Source: Hanleya hanleyi
Taxonomy: Eukaryota > Mollusca > Polyplacophora > Lepidopleurida > Hanleyidae
Length of the DNA: 64,000 nucleotides
NCBI GenBank assembly: GCA_036873755.1
Contig: JAVTVY010018833.1
Location: 1 to 64,000 of the forward strand
Direction: 5' to 3'
The translations under genes and the position numbers were made by a program. The notes beneath the pieces were generated by a model, which was given only the letters and a program-made list of their open reading frames with translations, did no database searches and was not told where the DNA came from. Positions 41,966 to 56,100 of this stretch are shown one piece after another. The first letter of the stretch is position 1. Every line of letters begins with the position of its first letter.

Positions 41966-42360
41966 TCCTATGCAATCGCACGAGAATCGCGAGGAAGCGT
42001 AGCCTATTCTTCATGGAAAGTAGCGCCTGCGTGGGTATTCGTAGTACTGTCGCGGGTGTTCGTAGTCCTGTCGCCACACATCGTGTTGAATTCTTCTCAG
42101 TATCGTAGTATGATCGTACAAGAAGCGTAGAATGCGTCCAACAGTCGTACAATGCGTACGACATTCTTGCTGATTTGTGACCAAATCGTACTTGACCGAC
42201 GAATGTTTTGAACATTTCAAAACTTTCAAAACTCTCCGAGAATAGGCAAGAACGGTCACGATCTGCGACGAACCCCGCAAGATGCCTGTCCGAATTGCCA
42301 AGAATGACCACGATTTTCCAGTTAGTGGTGATTCGCCTACCCAATTCTTGACAGTGTGAC

Positions 42361-43640
42361 CGGGGCTCTAGTCGGAGAACGCCAACAGATAACACTGAAC
42401 TCAATTGTTATAGCTAGAAGAGATAACTATCATTCGGTGACGGCGAACGCTTATCAGATTATCGGTTCAATACGTATGCATCAGATCAAATCGGTAGCTA
42501 CGGTCGTTATCTTCGCAAATGGGCGTTGTCGTAATACTCCCTTGCCGTAATACGGGCATAAAATCCACTTCCTTTTCAGAAAAAGCAGAATGAAATAATA
42601 ACGTGTTTCAGATTTGAATGTGATACTTTATGGTGATAAGGAGAGAATGATTGTGAGAGAGAAAGCGTGAGAGACAGTCCGAGTATAAACTGGACTATTC
42701 TCTCTGTTGGGTACGAGTTTATCACTTTCATTTTATTATCACTTGTTGTTTTGACAGTTATGGGTCGGTAATATTATCCTTTGGCTAGCGTTTATTTTGT
42801 ACATGAACATTGACTCTGAATGCATCTGGTTATGACCACATGCATTTTGCAAAGGTCAAATTATTTGAGTTAAATTGGAATTAAATTGGAATCAAAAGTG
42901 TACATTATGTTCAAAGCTGAATGATATATGTATCTGAATACGTGCCCTTGACCTAATTCTTCTACAGTATCTGAAAAATCTAGTTCCAATTATGTTAACA
43001 TTTAAAGGATGATCATTCCATACATGTATATACACCTACATGAATGCGACTATGAAGTAGCGCAGGTGGGTTAACGTGACCTAGTTTTCAAACGTACAAT
43101 TTTTTGGTATTTTTTTAAATAGAAATTGATCGTTTCCCTCTTGCAAGAAGGAGGTTTTTATTCATGCATATTTGGAATTGATGCAAACTGTCGTACGAAA
43201 ACAGGTCTTTCGATCATTATGGACGTTTCTTCTTTGATGAACGACGACTAAACATTGAATTTCATATCTGAGGCCTAAAATTTCTCAGTTCCCTCATATT
43301 ATACCATAGGTGAGGTGAATTGTATATTCCAGCAATGCTGTGAACAACGTTATCGGCCACAGATCAGAGGAGGAGGAACGCTTTATTTCCAAACGTTTTA
43401 TCCATACTTTGGTAGGTTGGATAGTTGGAAACATTTTCCTTTGCTCGGGTGCCACAGGGGACAACCCACTTGCATGTCTCCGCCCAACAACTCTCCTGTA
43501 ATAATCCATACTATACACTCATAGTCACACAAGTAATTATGCTTTGAAGGGGATTCTGTAGCCCCATCAATAATATTCATTCGTTGGAAATCGTGGATTG
43601 TTCAAGTAAAGAAGATAAAGTCCTATAAAACTGCTGTTTA
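42361..43640. other. Intergenic sequence, nothing recognised
   Basis: AT-rich, with a weak trace of the PLE tail near 43215-43255. No supported gene. Minus-strand TTTATT (AATAAA on the minus strand) near 43382 could be the poly(A) signal of the astacin gene. Confidence 0.45.
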
Positions 43641-43647
43641 TCAGAAC

Positions 43648-43766
43648 GGACCACCGCTATGGAGACCAGGTCAGAACGAACCACCGCTCTGGAGACCAGG
43701 TCCGAACAGACCACCGTTCTGGAGACCAGGTCAGAACGGACCACCACTCTGGAGACCAGGTCATAC
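43648..43766 (+). repeat. Short tandem repeat, 30-bp units
   Basis: Four copies of GAACGGACCACCNCTNTGGAG followed by ACCAGGTCA lie between 43648 and 43766, ~100 bp downstream of the astacin-gene stop codon. They form frames on both strands that I do not consider genes. Confidence 0.8.
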
Positions 43767-43864
43767 CGTTACGTAGAAGACGAGTTCCCCGCTCTGATAC
43801 CGCTCTATTCTTCACCATGTTTTCACCAACGGAGTGCTTTAGTGCGTTGCATCTTTTTGAGCAA

Positions 43865-44130
43865 TTAACATATAGTGACATCGCAGAATTCCCACTTCAC
43901 ACCAGTCTTAGTTGTGAAACACCAAGGTCTCTTCCGTCGGAGTTTTGTCGGGTTCCGACAATAGTTATGATCACCGAGTCCGTCTGTAGCTCTGGATTTT
44001 GTATTAATATGGACGTTATGTGTATGAGGCCATTGTGAACTCCATTTTTGACAAGTCACGCGATGCTTGGTATGATTTAACCTTCCTCGATAATCACGTC
44101 CATCTTTGTATTTGCTTGTGAAACATTTTC
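43865..44130 (-). CDS. Astacin gene exon 8 (kringle domain and stop)
   Basis: It encodes a full kringle: KCFTSKYKDGRDYRG, then VTCQKWSSQWPH, NYCRNP, RPWCFTT and WEFCDVTIC, then TAA. The six cysteines and the NYCRNP and PWC motifs are all present. Acceptor CTTTCAG. Confidence 0.93.
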
Positions 44131-47100
44131 CTGAAAGGAATAGAAAAAAGCAAAATTGAGTATGAACAAAACATCCGGCCCACCATAGAACTACGTCATA
44201 AAACTTATCATGCATGGTGAATACCAAAAGGAAGATCGGTGCTATAAATACCTCCAATGAAATCATTTCTGCCCTTTGGCACAGGGATAGGATTGGTGAA
44301 TAGTTTTCTAAGGAATCTATTTAAATGACGATGTTATTCATCGCTCCCTTCAGTGAGAAACGGCACTGGTTACAACAACCGGTCTCAGGTGTGTTGTCGT
44401 CATTCAATATTCAGCCGTGGTTCATTAAAGGATTTGCGCGAACATAATTCAAAAAATGTCATCTCCCACCTACATGTACCTCGCTCTCGTATCGAAAGGT
44501 GAATAGATTCCCTATCATGGGATAAAACTGCCATTAAAGCAGCGACGATAAGCTCGGGGAAGCTTTCTTCCATAGATTCCGTTGTTGTCTTCTCACAGGT
44601 ATGAGATACAGAAAGTGTTTTCTAATTGTACGCAATTCACTCAAACATTCATACCATTATGGTCATTAATTCCAACAGGGCTAGCGTTTCTAAGGAAAGT
44701 TAAATGAAGCCCATTTCCCAAGACTATTATACATCCTAAACCACGTGAGCTACATGTATAGATGGTACTCACGTTTTGCCGGTTTCTCGCAGATAAATGG
44801 GTATGCGTACGAAGGAAGTTGCGACTGCGATCCCGACCACACCCCTGCCCAGACAAATTTCTTGTCGGGGGTACGAACTAAGGCCAAAGAGCTATATTTA
44901 GCCGGGTGCCCTTTGGACCAATTCTTATACTTCATAGGCTTGTTCTTGTCCCTCAAGCCATCGTGCCATACAAATATTTTGTTGGGTTTCCTGCCACCAG
45001 TCCTCCATTTCTGAGCATGAGAATGATGCTTAGACAGATGCATCTTCAAAAACTCGTCTTCGCTTTTACTGTCTATACTGACTAATTTTGCTCCCAAGTT
45101 TCCACAATACTTGCTCGCCGGTGCAAACTGGGATTTGGGTTTGAAGATGAATTTATAACAGCTTCTCCTTAACTTCTGCCAACCCAAATCGCAAACTAGA
45201 AAAGAAAAGACAAAGTAACTATCAGATCAGTCCTTCTCATGTGGTCACAGTCGATACAAGTTGCCAGAAACAAGAGTTTGCAAATGGGTCAAAATGAGGC
45301 TATCATCCATTTACCTTGAAATATGTTAAAACTGTCATTCGAACGTTTGATTGAAAAATATTATTAAAATATGGTCTGGTAGTTCAGGTCGATGACGCCT
45401 CACTAAAATTCGATCACGTACTACACAGACCATCGTATTACTCAATTTAACTGACAGTCGATGGAAGTGGAGAAACAAGTTGACCGAACTTTTGTTTTCA
45501 GTCAGCGGAGGTAAGTATAAAAGTTAGCATAGTACACAAAATTTAGCTACATCTAGTCACATGACGAATTAATGATCATTTACATTAACGGATACTTTGA
45601 ACATTAACATTCAAATCCATGAAGGCAGGCAAATGAACACTTCAGTCCAGAGGCACTTGTCTGCCAGGTTTGCGAGTGGTACCCGTACAGTTTGTTGGGA
45701 TAGTGGCTAGCTGAAGATGTTGAGATCGCGATCGCGAAAGCTACATATTGCAAAATACACGTGTTCTGCTTCATATAATAAAATAAACTGTAATTATTTT
45801 GGTGATGTTCATATGTAAAGGTTATAAGCATGTTCATGATACCCAGCGGAATATATTAGTCATTTTGAGTTAACCAAAAGAGGTACCTCATGTTGGTCAA
45901 ATCCACCAACTATCAGACATGTTACAGACGATAATCAGAAATGAATCGTAATTTTTCAACTCGCATTTTCAGTTTTGGCAAAACTATATTAAGAATTCAA
46001 TTTGTTTAGAACATGTAGTTCAGCATTATTAAATGTAAATATTGCAGCAAAAGCGCAATTGCAGATTAAACTCCATTTTACTTTATGGGGGAGACAACTC
46101 TACCTGTCTCGTTGGAGTCTTGTCGATGATTACATCTATACATATCCCGTAATTGTGCGATATCTATAGTACTCAGTCCCTTCCTCTGGCCAATCTTCAA
46201 TCCGAGCTTCCTCCCTGGACCTATTACCTGTCATTAACAACACATAGTTAAGAAGATAGACTAGATAGATGTGTAATCCAGGATGTCGAAAATTTAATCT
46301 AGCAACGTCTTATAGAAGTACCATATAATATGACAGCTCTGCGGAGTTACATTAGAAGGCCTTACTACAAATTTGAAAATAAAGACAGTACGTGTATTTA
46401 GCATGTTGACATCAGTGAAAACTGTTGACCGCTTCTGTCTTGCAGGAAATTAGCCTAGTTTTATTTATACTATATGATTTATCGTTTTAATTTTATGCTA
46501 ATGTTATTATATGAATTAGGTCTTTGGATTATGGCCGCGAATTTTTTTTATTGGATGACGGCTGAATATTGATTGACGGACAAGACGCTTGTATGTTAAT
46601 CCTTCCAGCCTTCACAGTTAATCGGGAAATTAATTTTGAAACATAGCGTTGATTTTGTGTACAAATATTAATTTCTGTATAACAAGATGGCATTATACGG
46701 AGGATCAAGTTAAAGATTTGAAGTGGGCCAACTTTGCACAAATGACTTGAAATAAAGAACATCTATCACTCCACACCAATTTTTAAAACGTACAACACGT
46801 GAACGATTTCCTTCGATAATCCCATAATCCCACTATCAACCCTTTCTAGGCCGGACAGCTATTCCATCCCATTTGAACACATGTCTTAATAAACTGAGTA
46901 GGGTTTATGCGCTTAAATTGTCTCAACGATGAAAGTCAATTAACGACCCAATTCAAACATACACAAATATGGCTGTTCCCCTTTCTACGGGATAGACGAT
47001 AGTAATCGTCTAAGTATTTGCGAGCAACAGTTATTCCATCTTCTTTTCTCACCAATTGTCTCACCTGAAACTGTTTCAATATCTTCTTGCCCACGCCCGG

Positions 47101-50100
47101 TGAAGTGCAGAGTCCAAATATTGTATACGTATTCAATGTTCTTTTTTTCCGGTAAGGACAGTGTGTTACAGGATATACAAATGATGCTGTTTAATTGCGA
47201 GCAAATACAGCTGATGGGAGTCCGTGGCGTATGTAGATCCAACACAGTTAGCATCCATCTCGGCCACAATGGTTGGTGCACGGGTAAAATTCTAAACTTT
47301 GACGGATCAGCGTAGCTAGGTCTAATCAGATTGATTATTAAGTATTTCTTTCGTGAATCTCCGAAGGTTTATCTGTTTTCTTGACCTTTGGTCGGCAATC
47401 TATTTGAATTCCAATAGTCGACCATTTCAGACGAACTATCATTAATTTATGCCAATTCTGGGGAACGTCAATGCGAATGAAAAGCGATTCCGATAAACTA
47501 TCTTTTCGAATTTAAAAAGTGCTTGCATCCACAGTCGGTAATCAGTCGATATTCATTGGTATCCTGCGATCCCACGTCGAACGTCACTTATTGGCGTAAA
47601 ATGTCATGGTATGCTATATACTCACAAGGTTTTGCTTCACAAAAATCTATCTATTGTCCATTTTTTCAGAAACACGGCTTCCAATCGCTTCTAATGTATC
47701 GTGTGAACACCCCTTGCAGCAAATACACGATCCATCGTCTGCACAAGTATTTCATGAACTTCTAAATCCAAGGAGCTTGGATGATGAGCTATCTTGGTTT
47801 TTTACATAATGGATTAAATGAAAATCCGCCAACATGCGACTCTGACGTACAGATGCATTAATTTGCTATCGTGCATACTAGTCATCAAACTCTGTCCCAA
47901 CGAACAAAAATCATATTCCTCCCGTATGCATTCCAGAAACGCCCCCTAGTGATATTTTATTGAGAGGTAAGTTTATACTGTCAGAAAAATTATATTGTAA
48001 TCAGCACTTTGAATCAACCTTTTGGAAACTGTATTTCGTGTTTACGGTTTACTCCACACCCTCATGGCACAAGACGTCAAGCTTAAACCGTCATATCTCA
48101 CCTTGGAGAATAAAATCACAACAACAACATGCCCAAACGATCTATACCAAGTGCCAGACAATCTCAATACGGGACCGACACGAGACGTCGACGGCGATGA
48201 TGTTGGTTTAAATTGTATACAAGTCGCCTGTGCTGGCTTCATCATTTCATCAAGATGAAGGCTGACGACAGCCCCCTAAATGCATATCCGAGCAGCCTGA
48301 CTGTATATTTATGCCAAGAGGTGTTCACACTATTCTCCTACAGCAATTTGAAGCTGCATGCTCTTGCAACAGAATGAGCGATTTTCGTAATATATGGGTT
48401 ACAAAAACTTGCGACAAGCATACCGTGGTATTGGTATTGGTATTGGTATCATTTATTCACCATCCAAAATACAACATATATGAAGAAAAAAAGCAGAAGT
48501 TACAATATATCACATAGTATGAGTTCCGTAAATATTAGGGTGGCGGGAGAAAACCCCAAAGGGCTTGTTATATCCCAAAAAATAAACAGAAAAGATGCAT
48601 TGATTCAATCTCTAAGATGTTTGTGTGAGGCAACGAATTACAAAGTCTTATAAACAAAGCATAGTGGTAGAAAGTGAATAAAGGATTAATATGATATTGG
48701 ACTATGTATTTACTCATTATTATATTAGATATGGCTAATATGTGCAATGGTTATGATGCTAGTAGAAAGGCTTTAAGAAGGTATTTAAAATGAGAAATTG
48801 ATATGCAAATTTGTAGATGGGAGGGCAATTTATTCCATTCCCTAGGAGCCTTAATTTTAGCTGTGTGTAGAGAAAGACAAGTCCGAAATGGATAGCGATA
48901 TAATTTCGTAGCAGAACCTCTTGTGGGATACTGGTGTATATCACTTAATCTTGTCAAGTAATTATTAAACATTGATGGTAGAAGTGATCTATGATGGATA
49001 AATTTATGAGACAGTTGCAAAATAAGATACTGATTCAAAACTAACAGAGGCAATATTTTAAGTCTGGAAAATAACGGAGCAGTATGTTCTAGAGGATGTA
49101 CGAGAGATATAATTCTTATTGCTCGTTTTTGAAGGATAATAAGAGACTTGAGGTGCGTGGAAAAGGTGTTGCCCCAAACAATATTACAATATGAAAGATA
49201 GGGGAAAATAAGCGAGTAATAAAGTAGATATAAAGTTTTCTTATTTAGGCTATGTTTAATTGTATTTATCAAACCCAAATTTCGTGATACCTTTTTACAT
49301 ATTTCGTTGATGTGTTTCGTCCAGGTTAGTTTTTCACTCAAATAAACTCCAAGAAATTTAAAATTGTCAACCTTTTCTATATCGTGCCCCATAATAGATA
49401 ATACGGGATTGAAAGAACTATTAGTTCTACAGTTAGGTTTGATAAGCATAAATTTCGTTTTTGTTACATTTAAAGAGAGCTTATTACTGGAAAGCCAATT
49501 ATATAATAACAACAATTCTTCAGACATCATTTGAAAAAGTGCAGCAGGATTATGATGAGATAACATTGTACTTGTATCATCTGCGAATAATATAATTATT
49601 TTACGCCAACAAGAGCAACGGGAGGCAAAACGCCAGCATACCAAGGAACATTAAATGACTATACGGATGTGGTATTAGACAGTTTTTAATACCAAACGGG
49701 TACTAGTTCCACTTTCTCAAGGAGAAAACTGCTTTTCATTCACATTGCCGTTCTCAGAAGTTTGCATAGAATAATGATAGATAATATGAAATGGCACACT
49801 ATATCGAGTTCCAGTACAGGTAGATTGTCGAACAAAGCTCAAGGAAACAGGAAATCCATCGCAGATTCAGGAACCGTGGAAAGAAATACTCAAGAATCAA
49901 TCGGATTCGCAAGAACTATACTGTTCTGTCAAAGTTTCGAATATTTTACCAATGCACAAACTGTAGTATGATTTATTGTAGTATGATTTATGTGAAAATC
50001 TTATTAATTTATGTGAAAATTTTATTAAGGTTATGTGAAAATATTATTAACCACTTACTTCTATGGTAGATTTTCCATTTTTGGTAAACGCCCGCTCAGT

Positions 50101-53100
50101 GTAGTGTGTAACACTATTATAATCATATGTGTATCCTCTAGACGATGTGGTGGTCGAGTTGATGATGTCGAATTCAGATATACTTTTCGGTGAAATGTTC
50201 TCCGTTAAGATACGCACATACTTATTCCGGTCAGGACGACTCTGTGCACAGAGAACAGGAAAGAAAAAAGTTGTGTGATTACTTCGGACACCCTTTTCTT
50301 CATCAACTTTTTATTTGTGCCGAAGAAGCAAATGTACATTTATGTTGTTGAATTTATCTCCAATAAAGTCGTTCAAACTAGATTCACTGTGAATGGTCAT
50401 CATAAAAACACACTCGTAATAATAAGAGATGTTGCTTGTCATGCTTATACATGTACGTTATTATTATCGAATGTTTAAGGATATCTCGCACCTGTTCGTG
50501 CCAAAATCCTATGGCATGTGATATCTCGTGAAGCGCCGTGCCAAAAAACTCACACCCTTCTCCCAGACTGATCTTCTGTTGTCCCTGCACACGGCCAATG
50601 AAAGACCAACACCTGTAACAGAGGGAATTTGAAATGTTTTCATCCTCATCCATACAATTTCGCAGTAGTTTGAGAAATATTACCAGAAATATTGTATTGG
50701 AAATTGTAAATTTTGTTATTCAGTCATTCATTTCGTTATTCGTCAGCTACGCACTTAAACGACATAAAGAATGCTGTCATTCAGTAATCAATACCAAGAA
50801 GGCTAAATGAAATATCGCTGCTGGTGAAAATCATCTGAAACACCATCGAAATGGAAGATCTGTATTAAACAGATACCTTTTTTCATGTATATTCGAAATT
50901 GATGCTAACTCTCGAAAACGGTCTTCCACTCAAAGTTTCTCCAATTTGGCGATACATATCGCATGCTGATAGCAAAATACGAGCGTAGCGTGCAAAGTCT
51001 ATGGCGTTACGTTTCGTAACTTGTGTCTAATTCCGCTTAACCCGGGGCTAGGGGCCGTATGAACCCATGTACTTCAAGATCCTCATGGTACTCATATGAA
51101 CAGTAACAATCAAAGCGTGACTGAGATACATCATTCTTTAGATGACGACTTTACAACGAATATTATGGATTAAAAATACTGATCAGCGATACGGATTTGA
51201 TATTTTTGGGACATCATGATGTCTTGCCGGCATCATTGAAAACTGTTGACCGCTTCTCTCTTGCAGGAAACAAGCCTATGTTTATGTATACTATGATTGT
51301 CTTTTTGAATTTGGTGCTAATACTGTTATATGGAATATGGAATAGGTCCTTGTATTATGGACGCGGATATTCTCTAATGGACGACGGCTGAATTATGAAT
51401 GACGGACCAGACGCTTGTAATTTCAGTTATTGGACGGCAAATCGTCTGTGGACGACGGCTGAATATTGAATATTGAATGCCTAGAATCCAAATTACCACC
51501 ATACTGTCAGAACTACATAACTTTTCAAATCTTTTCTTCAACTACTTCGAGTTTGAGACAGTCGCCAACTACACGCACCAACGGCAGCATAACCAGCGCA
51601 ACTTAACGAATCTTTTCTGAAGAAATACTCCCAGCTGCAGGTATCACTCCTCTACCCATATACGTGTTACAGGCGACTTTTTCACTTTCGACCCTTCTAT
51701 CTGGACTGGACACATCGAACAGTCAGTTATGACAATAACGTACACAAATGGCTCTCAATTGGCATGTAGATGGTCTAAAAGCGCCGCCTCGTTGGAGCGT
51801 ACTTCAATGTACAATAAGATTCAATTTCCGATTTTCGGATTGCAATGTGAGGATGGGAGACGGCATCAACATCAGAAAGAGGAAAGGAAATGATAATAGG
51901 ACAGACCATCATTCAAATGTGAATGTGTAGAACAGTGACGCAACATGGACTTTGTATTTCTGTCACTTTACAGAAACGTGAATTCACCTTTTGCATAAAG
52001 TTTACCTCTTCTATCCACAGGCAGTGATACCTATCCCGTGTATACTTACCCAGGTTCGTTTATGAAATATAAATAATCCACGTCTTTTGGTCTTCTCTTT
52101 TTGAACTGTATACACGTGTGATCTTCTATGTGTCTCATGGCTTGTCGTATCGCTTTTCTTGACTTGCTACCTATGTCGAAAAAGTTAAAATGTGAATCAA
52201 TCTATAGAACAAAAGTTATGTCGCGTGTTCCAGGTCCAGCAGAGTTTCCCTATGCTGAGTTATGTTGTCATTTGCATTGGTATAACGGTGGGTGAACTTT
52301 GAACGTTTATAGAATTAAGACATATCTATACGCTAACCCTCTCTGTACCGTCTCCCGTTCGGGAAACTTTTCCTGTGATTGGCTACGAAAGTGGAAAATT
52401 CGAGGCAAAATTTTCATCACAGTACATCTTGTTGCAAAGCTTGGGTCAAGTATTGAATTTGATTCTATATATATGTAGACGATGATAAGTATATCTTCGC
52501 TCCAATTATGTTCATGTCAATGTAGATACTTTAGTGACTTTAGTTGCCGCAGCCCGATTTTGGGATGTACCGCAGCCTAAATTCTGTTCTTAATCCTTGG
52601 GCTACGGGACTGACATTTTCCACGAAAAACCTTGGGTCAAAACTCTATCAGAAAATGTATTAACATCAAAGATGGTAGCTCTAATGACGCCAAAGTGACG
52701 TCTTATTCTAAATACGCATTTTGGTAGAGTTTTTCCAGATTTATCGAATTTATGCTATTTGTCCTGGAAAGCTATACAATGAATTAGGAAATAAAATTAT
52801 CTAGTGTGAAATAAGTATTTTTTATGCCTAACCTATGCACAACTTATCAGTCAAACCCTCGAGCTCGTGGTCGTCATTTTGAATTTATCCATGGTTCTAT
52901 GCTCGTAAGATATATAGACTTTGATGATCCCAAATTGACAGGTTATATTAAAATCTCACGTAGTGTCACCTTTTAATTTTCTGTCGTTTCGAAGATAGTG
53001 TTGAAATAATAGTGGGGGAGGGGGTGAGGTGGTCAACACCAACACATGGTATCAATTGCAGATATATATACAGTCAGTATATTTTCCTGTGGGGCCATAT

Positions 53101-56100
53101 GACCTCTTGCCAGTATTCCGGCATCGATTTATGTTGCGTTTGATATACTTACTTATTTCTTTAGAAAAGTCGTACTGTACTTTTCCTCTTGGCCAAAGTC
53201 TGTTCTTCTGACGAACTGTTGCACGTTTTGTTCTCAGTCGACGCTGTGTCGGTGGTCCTCGGTTTAAGCCGAGCAAAATGGTCCGTATATCTTCATCGAG
53301 CACAATATCGCCATTATAGAACGGCGAGACGTCACTGGCCCCTGTAATAATAAAATAAATAACTCATTCATAATGCTGGAAATATGGAAAATAAGTATAA
53401 TAAACACGTGTAGTGTTACTCCAAATATAGAAAGTTAACTTGATTTTGGCTTTAAATATTGCTACCTAAAATTGTAATAATTAGCTTAATACTATATCTG
53501 ACCATATATATGTGTCCTGTTGAAATGGACAATGGTGTGTCCATACACTTTCAAGAAATGCTAATGTGTACATGTAGTGCTTATCAATATATAAACGTTA
53601 GTTTTCAATGTCTGGTCGGTAGATATTTCAGATTTAAGCCGTGTATCAAGATTTACGAAGTATTTATGCTAATTATGCTAAATACAGTGTTTCCAGTGCA
53701 TGAGAATATCTTTTTTTAGATCAGTTCATCCCATACTCTAAATTACAAGTATTCTGTCCACAAGCTATCCTTGAAAATTGCTAATAAAATATGTTAGCAT
53801 GTTAGTCAGATGCTAAACGTTAGAAGTATTAGAATAATACAATAGTTAGAACATATATGGGAAACACTTGTGCATGTCGACCTTACCGTATCAAGAATGC
53901 ACTGGACATTGAAAACAAAGTTGATGGATGCAGTATTAAAGAAATGTTGCATTGTATTATAATGCAACATCAGCATTGGTACCTGATAGTATAGAGCGTT
54001 CCCGTGCTGAACACAGCAACATTGAATGAGTTAGTAGCCAAAATAAATAATTTGGATTAGTCATACGAATGGAAAACTTTTCTTTGTTCCGCCTGGTTCG
54101 GGGACCTTCCAAAATAATAGTTTTGAATTAAGAGTTTACTCTAGTAATGTATACGTTTGTCGATTGTTCAATAGATGGCCATAGGTATTCACGATATTTT
54201 CTTTGTCAAGGGTTATTTTCATAGGATGTCTTTTGCCTCATATATCGATCAATCAGGGTGATTAAATGAAGTCAATCGTCATGAATCATCTGTATGCTTG
54301 TGATTTTTGCCCAGTTATTCCACTCGATAATACAGAGAAAAAACCCGATGTCCATAATGGCATTCCACGTCATCGCCAGAAGAATATCTTTTATAAGAAA
54401 TGCGAATAAACATGCCAAATGACTATAGAAGTATTCTTTTATACAAATGAATATGCGAGTCCTGTCCATGATATATCCCATGTTATATCCCAACAACTCG
54501 ATCCCACAAATATATCTAGTACATATATACTTTTATTGTTTTATTCTAAAGACAGCGTGTCTTGACGAAGGTAGATGAATTTTGTGTGTATAATGATATA
54601 TATGACCATTTTATGAGCTGTTGGATATTTAGCTTATAGACTAAAATATACCTACCAAATTTGACATTTATAACAATATAATGGCATACTTAACCTGTGT
54701 CATATTCATATCCTCTTCAACGTGCCATTAACTACATATTATAAGCATACCGTTCGAATTCTGGGCCTTAAGGAAGACTAGCCTTGAGCTAATTAAGCCA
54801 CCCATTATAAATAGAGTATTATTATTTGCTTTTACAACAGAATAGGTCTGTCCCGAAATCTTTAACCGTAAAAATAGGAAACGACGGCATTTCCTGTGTG
54901 ACGTTATAAACATCGAAGTTAGGTAATACCTCTGCTTCTCTCTTGCAGGAAGCTAGCCTATGTTCATGTATAGTATGATTGTTGTTGTTTTTGTTTTTTG
55001 TTTAATTCGGTGCTAAAGGTGTTATATGGAATATGGAATAGGTGTTTGGATTGATGGACAACGGCTGAATATTGAATGACGGCCTAGATGCTTGTATTAT
55101 AAGTCATTTTTAAACATTGGCAACGTTGGATTATTTTATTCACATACTTTTACCTTTTTTGCAAATCTCTAACTTTGGGACAATAACATTTTCAAAGTTA
55201 TTTGCTTTTTTGCAGTATTTTGAAAGCCAGTTTCCGATTTTTGCGGTATTTTGCAATGTTGAACCACTGCCCGGTGCCTGTAACATTGGCGCGACGTCAC
55301 GATGGCAATGACGTCGTTTTGTGCCTTTGACGACAGAAGAGTTTGATATCAAGATCAGTATATTAGATTGTTATGATCAAGCATGACATCATAATACCAC
55401 AGGAATATAAAGGGCTATATAGGATTAGTGACTGCATGGGTCAACATCACAAAATGTTAATTTTCACAATATGATCACATCACTTAAGGAATGACAACAT
55501 TTAGCATATGGGATAAGGGTTGGGGTTCACACGTAGCACGTTGCGTTCTCATTCTACAAACCATCTGCGAGTTTTAAGGGCTTTGGGAGACCGTCGACTA
55601 GTTTGGGAGGTGACAGCATCCCTGACCCACCTGAATATCGAGGTTTGTGGGACTTTGACTCCTCGTGCCATGCACACAATGATGGCGGACAAATGTCTGA
55701 AAAAGATAAAGAAATAGAAATTTAGTATTGTTTGCACTGACGATTTCATGGATTTGTCCAGAACAGGGAGAGAATAACAGAATTTATTTCTAAACATATC
55801 ATTTGCCACAACATTTCTAAATTCTTCATGAAAGTACGGAAATTGCTTTGAGTGATTGGTGTAGTTTCCAATATCATTATAATGAATATTATATAAAATG
55901 TGCGCTGGAAACTACAAATGTATTCTAGAATCTCACAGCACGTTATAATACTGTCATACTAAGGAACATGAGGGGTAGTGAAATACATTTGTATTGACTT
56001 GGGTCGATTTGGCAACGAACAGATTTTTTTATTTTTATCTACCACACAGACATTATGACACGAATATACAACAACATGGATCCAATGAATAGATAAAAAT

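Larger units (their letters stand above)
39493..42360. mobile_element. PIF/Harbinger DNA transposon, internally deleted
   Basis: Inverted ends: GTCACATTGTCAAGAATTG at left and CAATTCTTGACAGTGTGAC at right (one mismatch). Subterminal regions at both sides are full of GTACGA/TCGTAC words. Inside, a plus-strand MADF/Myb-like gene (39870 to about 41660) faces a truncated minus-strand transposase (about 41665-41965). This is the usual two-gene Harbinger set in convergent orientation. The 3-bp target duplication expected for the family is not evident, so the exact ends may be off by a few bases. Confidence 0.75.
46228..50058. other. Intron between astacin exons 5 and 6
   Basis: 3.8 kb. It carries a PLE tail fragment (46410-46595) and the LINE fragment at 48425-49644. 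The remainder (46600-48420) has no recognised gene. Confidence 0.5.

Noticed and set aside
43657..43881. Repeat-rich frames with TRSERTT/TWSPERW peptides
   Set aside because: They arise from four 30-bp tandem repeats and read on both strands.
46936..47281. Possible further exon of the astacin gene on the minus strand
   Set aside because: No similarity to astacin segments. Exons 5 and 6 already join in phase and in domain order without it.
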